This document shows positions 56,101 through 63,147 of a DNA stretch of 64,000 bases, in pieces; position 1 is the stretch's first letter, and each line of letters begins with the position of its first letter. This DNA is from Clostridiales bacterium (GTDB taxonomy: Bacteria; Bacillota; Clostridia; Lachnospirales; WQUN01): positions 1 through 64,000 of the forward strand of contig JAISZB010000110.1 of assembly GCA_031269465.1 (NCBI GenBank), in the 5' to 3' direction. A program made the translations under genes and the position numbers. Below the pieces are notes generated by a model. The model was given only the letters and a program-made list of their open reading frames with translations. It searched no databases and was not told where the DNA came from.

Positions 56101-56262
56101 ATGCAGCCAATCCCCAAAAGGATAGAAAATGTAGTCTCAGCAGAAACACTTGCAACTGTATTGCGATATATTGAAGAGGTTAAGCATGGCACCGTAACGC
56201 TTATCATTCAAGACGGAAAGGTTGTGCAAGTGGATAAGCTGGAAAAAATCCGCGTTAGATAG
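56101..56262 (+). CDS. yezD: YezD-like (DUF2292) small protein
   Basis: A 53-residue protein: NVVSAETLATVLRYIEEVKH followed by GTVTLIIQDGKVVQVDKLEK. This is the DUF2292/YezD pattern, known from sulfur-starvation regulons in Bacilli but of unknown activity. Start at ATG 56101, 7 nt after GAGGAGG. It is placed just upstream of the nitrogenase-like/cysK genes, which fits a sulfur theme. Confidence 0.75.
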   Translation: MQPIPKRIENVVSAETLATVLRYIEEVKHGTVTLIIQDGKVVQVDKLEKIRVR

Positions 56263-56609
56263 GAAAGCATTTCACGGGTTTACATTGAGCTGAAGATGCG
56301 CAAGGAATGCGGGGTCTTTAAACTTAAGCGGGGTTAACTCTGCGTCCATTTCATTATAAGTGGATTTCATGGGATTTATTTTACTTTATTTAACATTTTA
56401 CCCGGTTAAATAAAGACCCGGAATGCGGAGGCTTTGCTTAATCCGGCGCAGCATTTATTGCGATAGGCGGACGGGGGAGTGGACTGTAAACTCTGTAAAT
56501 TCATATGAAAAATGCAATCTATTGTTTGACCGGTAAACCGGAGAGCAGGGAGGAAACTCTTTGCCTTCCGGTTTTTTGATGTTAAAGCTCTTAGGAGCAA
56601 ATGTTTCGC
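56263..56609 (+). other. Leader region with a terminator, possible regulatory RNA
   Basis: About 350 nt between yezD and the nitrogenase-like gene. It contains several paired segments and ends in a Rho-independent terminator (56535-56576: AACCGGA...TCCGGTT followed by TTTTT). Because genes follow, this could be an attenuator or riboswitch leader. I do not recognise a known riboswitch consensus. Confidence 0.4.
56535..56576 (+). terminator. Terminator upstream of the nitrogenase-like genes
   Basis: Outer stem AACCGGA with TCCGGTT, inner GAG-GAAA-CTC, then TTTTTT. It either ends the yezD transcript or attenuates the next operon. Confidence 0.75.
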
Positions 56610-56713
56610 TATACTGATTTGCATATGAAAATCCGATTTTGGAGATTGATTATACGTCGCCTCTATTGATAATTAACCTTCAAAACCGGTGTATTTGACT
56701 GCAAATAGGTATA
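56610..56713. repeat. Palindromic element in the leader of the nitrogenase-like operon
   Basis: Shortened Gatttg-type copy: TTTTGGAGATTGATTATAC and TGATAATTAACCTTCAAAAC arms, right end CAAATAGGTATA. It ends 23 nt before the start codon. Confidence 0.75.
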
Positions 56714-56736
56714 ACTCGTATAAGGAGTTGCTTTAA

Positions 56737-58071
56737 ATGCCTGATTTTATAGAACGGGCGAAGTTTTCATGCGCGTTGGGAGGCGCGCTTTCAACGGTTG
56801 CCGGGATTGCGCGAGTAGTTCCAATAGTTCATGCGGCAGGCGGATGCGCAGGCTCTCTTTCCGGGGCGTACAACCTGGCGGCAGGTTATCGAGGCGTGGG
56901 TTATTGCGGCGGAAATATGATACCTACAAGCAACATTGCCGAAAATAATATTGTGTTCGGCGGAGAAGAACGTTTGGAAGAGCAGATTGAACATACTGTA
57001 AAGGCCTTTAACGGCGATTTGTACATCGTGCTCACCGGATGCCAGGTAGAGATAATCGGAGATGACGCTGTAGGAGTAGCCAGGCGCTTCAAGGATGAAA
57101 ATGTAATAGGCGCCAGTACGCCTGGGTTTTTGGGAAATGCGCTTAAAGGGTATGACGCGGTAATGGAAGCTCTTATTGAGAGCTTCATTGAGCCTTCGCC
57201 GGTGCACGATACCTTGTCTGTAAACATCCTAGGCGTCGTTCCAGGCCAAGATGTCTTTTACCACGGAAATCTCGATGAGATAAAGCGCCTGCTGGGGCTT
57301 ATCGGCGTTAGCGCGAATACTTTCTTCAGCACGGGAGAAAGCGTATCTGCAATTCGCGGATACGGAAGAGCAGCTCTTAACATTGTGCTCTCTACGCAGG
57401 CTGGGTTGGGTCCTGCCGAGAAATTCAAGTCTGTGCATGGCATCCCGTACATAGTCTCAGAGCTTCCGATAGGGCCTGCAGGAACTGAGGCGTTTCTTCG
57501 CCAAGTCGCGGAAGAGCTTGGAATCAGCGCGGCTTTAGCAGAAGAGGCGTTTCGGGCTGAAAAAGCTTACTACTATTCGTTTCTCGAGCGCATCGTAGAC
57601 ATATATTCAGACATCGATTTTCAAAGATATGCAGTTGTAGTTGCTGACAGCTATTACGCGCACGCTCTTACGAGGTTTTTGGCGAATGATCTAGGATGGA
57701 TTCCCCATCTCACGGCTATAAACGACATTGAGGATGAAGCTGAGCAAGCTGAGTATTTAAAGAAATTTGACGACATATCCTCGAAAACAAAGCCAAAGGT
57801 TATTTTCCAGCGCCACGCTGGGCTTTTGCTCGGAGAGGTGCGAAACAGCTGGCAGTTGAACCGCAACAGCAGATATTATGACTCATTCTCCCCTGCGTAT
57901 GTTATAGGCAGCGGCATTGAACGAAGCCTTGCCGATAAGCTTGGAGCGGGATTCCTCAGCGTAGCTTATCCTGTGAGCAACCGCGCAGTCCTCAACAAGG
58001 GGTATGCGGGTTGCAGAGGCGCGCTTTCTCTTATTGAAGATCTGATAACAAACCTTGTAGCTGCGCGTTAA
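56737..58071 (+). CDS. Nitrogenase component-1-like protein (NifK/NifN-like half)
   Basis: A 444-residue protein of the nitrogenase alpha/beta superfamily. Three Cys sit where P-cluster ligands of NifK lie: C12 in KFSCALGG, C37 in HAAGGCAGS (25 residues apart, as NifK C70/C95) and C102 in VLTGCQVE. The three-domain Rossmann-like pattern follows (NILGVVPGQDVFY, YIVSELPIGPAGTEAFL, YAVVVADSYYAHAL). It is the smaller partner of the protein at 58356. Start at ATG 56737 with AAGGAG 10 nt upstream. In nitrogenase-like enzymes (NifEN, methylthio-alkane reductase, chlorophyllide reductase) such pairs reduce diverse substrates. No NifH-like reductase is in the window. Confidence 0.8.
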   Translation: MPDFIERAKFSCALGGALSTVAGIARVVPIVHAAGGCAGSLSGAYNLAAGYRGVGYCGGNMIPTSNIAENNIVFGGEERLEEQIEHTVKAFNGDLYIVLTGCQVEIIGDDAVGVARRFKDENVIGASTPGFLGNALKGYDAVMEALIESFIEPSPVHDTLSVNILGVVPGQDVFYHGNLDEIKRLLGLIGVSANTFFSTGESVSAIRGYGRAALNIVLSTQAGLGPAEKFKSVHGIPYIVSELPIGPAGTEAFLRQVAEELGISAALAEEAFRAEKAYYYSFLERIVDIYSDIDFQRYAVVVADSYYAHALTRFLANDLGWIPHLTAINDIEDEAEQAEYLKKFDDISSKTKPKVIFQRHAGLLLGEVRNSWQLNRNSRYYDSFSPAYVIGSGIERSLADKLGAGFLSVAYPVSNRAVLNKGYAGCRGALSLIEDLITNLVAAR

Positions 58072-58073
58072 CA

Positions 58074-58299
58074 ATACTGCTTTTCATATAAACCCCTATG
58101 ACGCTGCGCTTCACCGCCAAGGGTGAAAATATTAAGTCATTTGTGTATTTGAGGCATGGACAGATATCCATAAAATGTATTTTCGTACTAAACTGCCTTT
58201 TTTGGAGCTTGATTATACAGCGAGTGCGATTGATATCGGCATTTCGCATCGCTCAATGGATAATCAAGCTCCAAAAAGGATTTGATGAAAAGCGGTATA
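58074..58299. repeat. Composite palindromic element between the two nitrogenase-like genes
   Basis: Left end TACTGCTTTTCATATAAA, second module (CCCCTATGACGCTGC, ATGGACAGATATCCAT palindrome, TTTTCGTACTAAACTG), then a normal centre and right end ATGAAAAGCGGTATA. It starts 3 nt after the stop codon and lies inside what should be one operon. Confidence 0.9.
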
Positions 58300-58355
58300 A
58301 TAGATGAGCTTGAAAAGCTACAAAATGCAATCGCGTTTTGAAAGGGGTTTCTTAA

Positions 58356-59888
58356 ATGTCTAAATATTCCGATGAACTGACTTACGGTTTTGCCAAAGCG
58401 GCGGCGCCCCCGGTGCGCGAGACCCGCATTGGCGTTTGCGCCGCATTTTGCGGTACTTGCGGCAAGCTGAACGAGAATGTGAAAAGCGGCTGCGCTCAGC
58501 TTCAAAGCCGCAAATTTTCTCAGAGCGGAGGTTGCCAGCTGATGCTCGCCATGGGGATTCTAAGCAGCCTCACAAACATTGTGGTAATTATTCATTCTCC
58601 GCTGGGATGCTGCTCCGGCTTCGGGGGTATAGCCGGCTTGCTTAAGACGATGAGGGCCTCCAAGGGAAAGAAGGAACAGGAATTTGTCTGGATTCACACG
58701 AATATGGATCAGCTGGATGTAGTGAACGGCGGCACTGAAAAACTCCGCAATGCCATATTGCATGCGGAGAAGCACTGCCATCCGGAAGCGATCATCATTG
58801 CCAACGGTTGCGTCCCGGGCATAATAGGAGACGACATTGACTCGCTGGCTTCTGAACTTGAGCATCAGCTTTCTGCAAAGCTTGTTCCCGTTCATTGCGA
58901 GGGATTCAAGAGCCGCTATGTGGCTTCAGGATACGACTCGGCGTATCACGGCGTTCTACGCCATTTGATTGAGCCGATTAAGAAGCAAGATCTCATATTT
59001 CCCGATGAAGGGCTTGACGCGTTGGAACGCTGGCAGAAAAGCCGCACAGTCAATATCTTCAATGTCGGCTCAAATTCGAATGGAGATGAGGTTGAGCTTT
59101 CCCGACTGGTATCGGCTCTCGGACTTATTCCGCGCTTTCTGCCGCTTCACGCGAGCATTGAGGATTTGGAGAGAATCAGCGAGGCGGCGCTAAATGTCAG
59201 CGTTTGCGCCACGCATGACGATTATTTGCTTGGACATTTAAAAGAGCGGTTTGGCACGCCGTATATTATAGACACGCTTCCGATAGGCATAAAGAACACA
59301 AATAAATGGCTGAGGCGGATTGCGGAGTATTTCCATCTCGAAGATGAAGCGGAGCGTCTGATTAGGCTTGAAAATGAGCAGCTTCTTGAAGCGCTTGAAC
59401 CTTTCAAGAGAGTTCTGGAAGGAAAGAGCGTGTTTGTCGGAGGAGGGGAGACGCGAATCCTTACAACTGCAGAGTTCTTCAATTCGCTAGGGATGAAGCT
59501 TCTCGGGGTGAAGGCTCACAATGTCGACAGGTTTGTAGAGGACATTCTTGAAGAGACGGCAGGCCCGGAGCTTGCAATTGAGGTTGCGGCCGGCCAGCCC
59601 GCTGAGGAGCTCAATATACTGAATAAGTTGCGCCCGGATCTTTACTGCGGCCATATGGGGGCGAACGGTTGGGTTGCCCGGCTGGGAATTCCCAATTTAC
59701 CTCTTTTTGGACAGTCGCTCAATTACATGGGCTACTCCGGAGCGTTCGAACTGGCGCGCAAAGCGGTGAAAGTTCTGAAAAACACGAATTTTGTCCAAAA
59801 CATCTCCGCCAATGCGCAGCTTCCGCTTCGCAAAGAGTGGTTCGATTCTGACGTTAGAGAAAATATAAAAGAGACCGAATCAGCGTAA
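58356..59888 (+). CDS. Nitrogenase component-1-like protein (NifD-like half)
   Basis: A 510-residue NifD-superfamily subunit. Ligand positions follow A. vinelandii NifD closely: C60 in SQSGGCQLM, C85 in SPLGCCSGF and C152 in ANGCVPGIIGDD (NifD C62, C88, C154). C284 in LNVSVCATHDDYL fits the cofactor ligand C275. The region of the second cofactor ligand, NifD MHSWDYSGP, reads QSLNYMGYSGAF, with Asn where H442 would be. An extra N-terminal Cys set (C28, C32, C35, C46) precedes the domain and may bind another cluster. So it resembles a catalytic subunit, not simply NifE. Start at ATG 58356 after AAAGGGG. CysK, NifX-like and DUF4418 genes follow directly. Confidence 0.8.
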   Translation: MSKYSDELTYGFAKAAAPPVRETRIGVCAAFCGTCGKLNENVKSGCAQLQSRKFSQSGGCQLMLAMGILSSLTNIVVIIHSPLGCCSGFGGIAGLLKTMRASKGKKEQEFVWIHTNMDQLDVVNGGTEKLRNAILHAEKHCHPEAIIIANGCVPGIIGDDIDSLASELEHQLSAKLVPVHCEGFKSRYVASGYDSAYHGVLRHLIEPIKKQDLIFPDEGLDALERWQKSRTVNIFNVGSNSNGDEVELSRLVSALGLIPRFLPLHASIEDLERISEAALNVSVCATHDDYLLGHLKERFGTPYIIDTLPIGIKNTNKWLRRIAEYFHLEDEAERLIRLENEQLLEALEPFKRVLEGKSVFVGGGETRILTTAEFFNSLGMKLLGVKAHNVDRFVEDILEETAGPELAIEVAAGQPAEELNILNKLRPDLYCGHMGANGWVARLGIPNLPLFGQSLNYMGYSGAFELARKAVKVLKNTNFVQNISANAQLPLRKEWFDSDVRENIKETESA

Positions 59889-59912
59889 GCGCAAAACAAG
59901 GAGTTGCTTGCC

Positions 59913-60881
59913 ATGAGCAATATCATTGCGAACAATTTGACGGAGCTGATAGGCAATACGCCGGTGCTCCGCCCACGCAAGTTTTCGAAGCTGGCAGGGC
60001 TTTCGGATTCGGAGCTGCTACTAAAGCTGGAATACTTCAATCCCCTCGGCAGCGTAAAGGACAGGATTGCCTACGCCATGATTGCGGATGCTGAGGAAAG
60101 AGGGCTTCTCACGCCGGATTCGGTTATCATCGAGCCGTCCAGCGGAAATACCGGCGTTGGCTTGGCATTTGTAGCGGCGGCCAAGGGATATAGAATTGTA
60201 ATTGTCATGCCTGACACTATGACCCATGAGCGGCGGGATCTCGTCTGCGCGCTTGGCGCCGAGCTGGTTCTCACCCCTGGCGCTCAAGGCATGAAGGGGG
60301 CGATACGAAAAGCTGAAGAGCTTCAGGCGCAACTTGCCGATGGAATAATCCTACAGCAGTTCAATAACCCCGCAAATCCGCGCATACATAGGGCGACGAC
60401 TGGGCCTGAAATATGGGAGGCGACGGAGGGCAGAATAGATATCCTTGTCGGAGGGGTTGGCACTGGCGGCACAATAACCGGCGCCGGATTATTTTTAAAA
60501 GAGAAAAAGCCTTCTGTGCAGGTTGTCGCCGTGGAGCCGTCCGCCTCTCCTGTTCTTTCAGGCGGGAATCCTTCTCCGCACAAGATACAAGGCATAGGGG
60601 CGGGTTTCATCCCGCAGGTTTTGGATTTGTCGCTTATTGATGACATCTATGCGGTACTGGATGAAGAGGCGGCAGACACGGCTCGCGTGCTTGCCAGAGA
60701 GGAAGGCCTGCTTGTCGGCATATCCTCGGGCGCCGCCGCGTTTGCAGCGGCGCGTTTGGCTCGTCGGCCGGAAAACTGCGGCAAGGTCATACTCGCGATT
60801 CTTCCGGATACAGGAGAGCGCTACTTGTCCTACGATTTGTTTAAGCAGCCGCGCAATGAAAAAAGCCGATTTTGGTATTGA
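59913..60881 (+). CDS. cysK: Cysteine synthase (O-acetylserine sulfhydrylase)
   Basis: A 322-residue PLP enzyme that makes cysteine from O-acetylserine and sulfide. The PLP Lys is K49 in [11 protein letters not shown]. The SSGNTG substrate loop and the [13 protein letters not shown] phosphate loop are present, as is GISSGAA near the end. Start at ATG 59913 with AAGGAG 9 nt upstream; an in-frame TTG at 59904 is less likely. It lies 24 nt after the NifD-like gene, so the sulfide used may come from the reductase next door. Confidence 0.9.
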   Translation: MSNIIANNLTELIGNTPVLRPRKFSKLAGLSDSELLLKLEYFNPLGSVKDRIAYAMIADAEERGLLTPDSVIIEPSSGNTGVGLAFVAAAKGYRIVIVMPDTMTHERRDLVCALGAELVLTPGAQGMKGAIRKAEELQAQLADGIILQQFNNPANPRIHRATTGPEIWEATEGRIDILVGGVGTGGTITGAGLFLKEKKPSVQVVAVEPSASPVLSGGNPSPHKIQGIGAGFIPQVLDLSLIDDIYAVLDEEAADTARVLAREEGLLVGISSGAAAFAAARLARRPENCGKVILAILPDTGERYLSYDLFKQPRNEKSRFWY

Positions 60882-60885
60882 TGCC

Positions 60886-61257
60886 ATGAAATACAGGCTA
60901 GCGGTGGGAACTACCGACGGAATAAACGTAAATGAGCATTTCGGGCGGGGCAAAAGCTTTTTCATTTATGAAATACAGCAGGAGACCGGGGAGTCGACTC
61001 TGATTGAACGGCTCGCCTTCGAGCACGGAGGTGATGACTGCGGGCAGCATAGCTTTGAGTCTATAGCGGAAAAGCTTTTTGCATTTAGAAATTGCCAAAT
61101 AGTGGTTGCAGCCAGAATCGGAGGCAAGTCAGAAAAACAGCTGACGTTGAGTCGCATCGTTCCCTTGCAATTTGAGGGCGAACTCGAGACTGCTTTGCAG
61201 AAGATCAAGAAGGCCTACAAACACAGAATATTTGAAAGCGGAGGAGATTTGCAATGA
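60886..61257 (+). CDS. NifX/NifB-C-terminal-like Fe-Mo cofactor-binding protein
   Basis: A 123-residue protein of the dinitrogenase iron-molybdenum cofactor family (NifX, NafY, NifB C-terminus). RLAVGTTDGINVNEHFGRGK with the conserved His, then FFIYEI and IVVAARIGGKSEKQL, follow the family pattern. The start is uncertain: ATG 60886 lies 4 nt after cysK, while ATG 60856 overlaps it; neither has a strong site. The ATGA overlap with the next gene couples translation. It would carry or deliver the cofactor of the nitrogenase-like pair. Confidence 0.8.
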   Translation: MKYRLAVGTTDGINVNEHFGRGKSFFIYEIQQETGESTLIERLAFEHGGDDCGQHSFESIAEKLFAFRNCQIVVAARIGGKSEKQLTLSRIVPLQFEGELETALQKIKKAYKHRIFESGGDLQ

Positions 61258-61706
61258 AAAATCGAATCTTCGGCGGAATTGCGGCTATTATCGCGGGTAC
61301 GCTCACAGCCGCAGGCCCTCAGACGATTTTTAAAATCTGAGATCAAAGCCATCACCATGGGGTTGCAAGCACGTGATTTTGGACAGGACAGGCGGCAATT
61401 GCCATCGGATTGGCTTTATCGCTGCTGGGCGGCGCTTATCTTCTTTTTTCATCAGAGCAGGTACGCGCGGGACTGAGCACTGCGATGAGCGGGAATGCGG
61501 CTCTTGCAATTCTCATCGCAAACGCGCTCATAGGCATGAATGATTACGCGATGATGGCTTGCCGGCTATACACTTTGCCAGCGCTTAACATCATAAGCAT
61601 AGCCGCGATTATCCTTGCGGAGGGAAATGCCGCATATCTGCTGCGGCGAAATCCAACAGGGAAGGAATCGTCAGGAAATGCGAGGGCAGGCGCTTATAGC
61701 GCTTAG
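61254..61706 (+). CDS. DUF4418 membrane protein with two in-frame UGA codons, possible selenoprotein
   Basis: Read from ATG 61254 in one frame, the sequence is a complete DUF4418-type protein (150 codons, about four hydrophobic helices) except for UGA at 61338-61340 and 61374-61376. Both fall where family members have conserved Cys: FKI-UGA-DQS against FKVC, and AST-UGA-FWTGQA against MKCHWTAQA. The rest is intact (GIAAIIAGTLTAAGPQTIFK; IGMNDYAMMACRLYTLPAL). Two independent stops landing only on Cys codons suggests selenocysteine insertion; decay by chance is the alternative. Other genes in the window end in UGA, so a code change is excluded. GAGGAG lies upstream, and ATGA overlaps the NifX-like gene. 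No clear SECIS hairpin could be established by eye. Confidence 0.6.
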
Positions 61707-61708
61707 GC

Positions 61709-61799
61709 TATGCCGATGATTTGCAGCAAGCATTTTGGAGCATGATCATCCACTCTCAATCAAGCTCCGAAACAGGCGGTTTCATATGCATATCAGTAT
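61709..61799. repeat. Shortened palindromic element after the DUF4418 gene
   Basis: ATTTTGGAGCATGATCATCC and AATCAAGCTCC arms with a reduced centre, right end ATATGCATATCAGTA. Confidence 0.7.
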
Positions 61800-61956
61800 T
61801 AACCGCAATTGCCGAGAAGTCGCCCGCCTCTTTAGGAGCGGGAGTATGCTGCTGCGTAAAACCAACCTTGCGCGGTCAAGCATTGATTGGGCGCATGGAA
61901 ACGTTGCGATTGAAGTGCTTGCATCATGAGCAGCTCCACCTATAGTTAATGAAAAA

Positions 61957-61998
61957 CCCGGAAAGACGGCATAAGAGCGCTGTCTTTCCGGGCTTTTC
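61957..61998 (+). terminator. Rho-independent terminator
   Basis: CCCGGAAAGAC (61957-61967) and GTCTTTCCGGG (61982-61992) with CTTTTCTC following. It ends the nitrogenase-like operon. Confidence 0.8.
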
Positions 61999-62081
61999 TC
62001 GTGCTTGAAATCGTCTTCAGAGCTTGATTTATTCAGCGCGCCAGCTTGCTGATGCGCATAGGAAGCCTTGATTTTGGTTGC

Positions 62082-62164
62082 GATACTGATTTGCGGGAAT
62101 ATTATGCTGGTTTTCATATGAAAGCTCATGCTTAAGCAGGTGCTTAGACTCAAAAATCAGCATG
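62082..62164. repeat. Decayed palindromic copy
   Basis: TACTGATTTGCGGG and a second end ATGCTGGTTTTCATATGAAA, then TCAAAAATCAGCATG. Confidence 0.5.
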
Positions 62165-62385
62165 CCTGGGCAGATTCATATCAATATATTTGAAAATATC
62201 GTCATAATAGGTATGTACAGAAGTCCTGAAATAGTATATAATAAATGTCGAAACTCGCTTGTATCTCCAATTTTTAAGCTGATTGCCATAGAGTTTGACA
62301 TTTTTTATAAATTTAACAACTTAGAAATACCTATAAATTGGGATTTTAATGTAGATTCTGAAACTTTCTACTAATGACGCTTAGG

Positions 62386-62513
62386 TATACTGACTTTCAT
62401 AGGAAATTACCCTTTTTAGCTTGATTATACAGCGAGTGCGAAATGCCGAATCGGCATTTCGCACCACTCAATGGATAATCAAGCTAAAAAGGAACATTGA
62501 ATGAAATCGGTAT
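62386..62513. repeat. Palindromic element
   Basis: Gacttt-type ends, arms TTTTTAGCTTGATTATAC and GGATAATCAAGCTAAAAA (shortened on both sides), perfectly palindromic centre GCGAAATGCCGAATCGGCAT. Confidence 0.9.
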
Positions 62514-62593
62514 GAAAACTTGAAGGTGATGCTTGGAGCATGTTGCTCATAGAGTTTGCGGCAATGGCGCCGCTGTACTTTATGATCTCGCAT

Positions 62594-62657
62594 TTATACT
62601 GATTTGAATGTGAAAGTTCCTATTTAAATAGGCGTTTGACCGCAAATTGTCGTTATA
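62594..62657. repeat. Palindromic element with the middle deleted
   Basis: Left TACTGATTTGAATGTGAAAG joins right ATAGGCGTTTGACCGCAAAT directly. Confidence 0.65.
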
Positions 62658-62719
62658 GTATAAATGTGTGAATTTCAGTGAACACTTTAGGGGACGCCGT
62701 CAGGTAGATGGAGGTTTGC

Positions 62720-62852
62720 TATACTGCTTTTCATATGAAATTACCTTATTTGGAGCTTGATTATACAGCGAGTGCAAAATGCCGATATCGGCATTTCGCA
62801 CCATTCAATGGATAATCAACAAAAAAAGGAACATTTGATGAAAAGCGGTATA
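62720..62852. repeat. Palindromic element
   Basis: Gctttt-type copy with centre TGCCGATATCGGCATTTCGC; right arm GGATAATCAACAAAAAAAGG is of the other stem variant, a hybrid. Confidence 0.9.
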
Positions 62853-62885
62853 TTGGCTTATTTCAGTTCGGCGCTTATGCCCGGG

Positions 62886-62988
62886 TATGCTGATATGCAT
62901 ATGAAAACTCTGATTTTGGAGTTTGATTCGCACTTTCGCTCTTTAAAATCAAGCTCCAAAATTGGAGCATCTGACTGAAAATCGGCAT
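62886..62988. repeat. Palindromic element, reduced centre
   Basis: ATTTTGGAGTTTGATTCGCA and AAATCAAGCTCCAAAATTGG arms, right end GAAAATCGGCATG. Confidence 0.7.
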
Positions 62989-63147
62989 GATATTTTTCCG
63001 CAACTTAAAATTTGGGAACTCTGCCTGCATGCGAGGGCTTGTCGAAGCGTCATAGGCTGAAGTCGCAGTTAGGGGTTTCAATGGCCATGAGGCCGAGCGA
63101 AATGGATGAACGAGCGAGCTTTACAACTGTTGACAGGAGATGAATTT

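Larger units (their letters stand above)
61999..63147. other. Repeat-rich intergenic region
   Basis: Five palindromic elements or fragments and no credible gene except possibly a 70-codon frame at 62162-62374 without a recognised family. At 62636-62664 TTGACC, 17 nt and TATAAA form a promoter-like pair partly made of element sequence. Confidence 0.5.

Noticed and set aside
56440-56580. Moco, SAM-I or T-box riboswitch before the nitrogenase-like genes
   Set aside because: None of the conserved words of these classes could be found by eye. Kept only as an unspecified leader.
61254-61706. Alternative genetic code in which UGA is a sense codon
   Set aside because: Several well-supported genes in the window stop at UGA (for example 4525, 14615, 37050, 60881), so UGA is a normal stop here.
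343-62988. Repeats considered as a CRISPR array
   Set aside because: Copies are dispersed, palindromic, in both gene contexts and nested. There is no regular spacer series.
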